Translations under genes and position numbers: made by a program | From: Clostridia bacterium | GTDB taxonomy: Bacteria; Bacillota; Clostridia; Lachnospirales; Cellulosilyticaceae | Length of the DNA: 5,420 nucleotides | Assembly: GCA_029256345.1 (NCBI GenBank) | Contig: JAQSYC010000126.1 | Location: 1 to 5,420, forward strand | Direction of reading: 5' to 3' | Shown: piece by piece, positions 5,340 through 5,420 of the stretch | Layout: the number at the start of each line of letters is the position of its first letter | Position numbering within the stretch: the stretch's first letter is position 1 | Notes under the pieces: generated by a model | What the model saw: the letters and a program-made list of their open reading frames with translations, nothing else | Told to the model about the DNA's origin: nothing | The model's database searches: none

Positions 5340-5420
5340 CTATTTTATAGGATTTTGAGAAGGTGGTTTAGGGAGGCTCTGAGAGCCACCGTCCCCCTTG
5401 TTTTCCTTGTCACCAGGAGG
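5340..5420 (-). CDS. Probable C-terminal tail of a convergent gene (5' part outside window)
   Basis: Read on the minus strand from the window edge, a frame of 26 codons ends in TAG at 5342-5340, just before the bidirectional terminator. The peptide is rich in Pro, Lys, Gly, Ser and Gln, with no hydrophobic core (PPGDKENKGDGG, then SQSLPKPPSQNPIK). This looks like a disordered tail of the kind found at the ends of some cell-wall or penicillin-binding proteins (inference only). A second minus-strand frame is also open here (stop at 5347-5345), so the frame is not certain. Composition and the convergent terminator favour the first. The protein cannot be identified from this fragment. Confidence 0.45.
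   Translation of the reverse strand, partial: PPGDKENKGDGGSQSLPKPPSQNPIK

Noticed and set aside
5375..5387. Perfect 13-base palindrome GGCTCTGAGAGCC
   Set aside because: It lies within the probable coding tail, has no U-run, and the strong terminator just to its left already serves the convergent genes. It is probably incidental.

Overview
The window suggests a low-G+C Gram-positive bacterium, most likely of the Clostridia. This rests on purine-rich Shine-Dalgarno sequences before every gene, A+T-rich spacers with consensus sigma-A promoter boxes, Gram-positive-type TrpA and TrmB sequences, and a codon-level look resembling anaerobic Firmicutes. The species cannot be named from this alone.

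Left part (1-1642, + strand). The window opens inside the 3' end of trpB. Its stop overlaps the start of trpA by 8 bases, so the last two steps of tryptophan synthesis (TrpB and TrpA) are translationally coupled. 42 bases after trpA comes a class I SAM-dependent methyltransferase of a widespread family with no assigned function. No terminator or convincing promoter separates it from trpA, so it probably rides on the trp transcript. An imperfect hairpin with a U-run (1688-1714) may end this unit.

Middle (1805-4529). trmB (tRNA m7G46 methyltransferase, + strand) faces a long minus-strand gene for a membrane cyclic-di-GMP phosphodiesterase: about seven membrane helices, a degenerate GGDEF domain, then an EAL domain with every catalytic residue at the expected spacing. 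The two genes are only 19 bases apart. A perfect 14-bp hairpin between them contains both TAG stop codons. The phosphodiesterase has a perfect-consensus promoter (TTGACA, 18 bp, TATAAT). That promoter lies inside the 5' end of the longest open frame, so the true start is the internal ATG at 4442, which has a good Shine-Dalgarno (656 aa, not 685).

Right part (4530-5420). Divergent from the phosphodiesterase is a 64-aa unrecognised helical protein. It is followed by trxA (thioredoxin, WCGPC) with its own extended -10 promoter and a strong 20-bp terminator. The last 81 bases probably hold the C-terminal Pro/Gly/Lys-rich tail of a minus-strand gene converging on trxA.

Most of the window is housekeeping DNA. 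I found no CRISPR array, insertion sequence, tRNA, rRNA, riboswitch or defence system. The items most worth a second look are the uncharacterised methyltransferase behind the trp genes, the phosphodiesterase's sensor plus degenerate GGDEF arrangement and its start site, and the small divergent gene with a sporulation-like promoter candidate.
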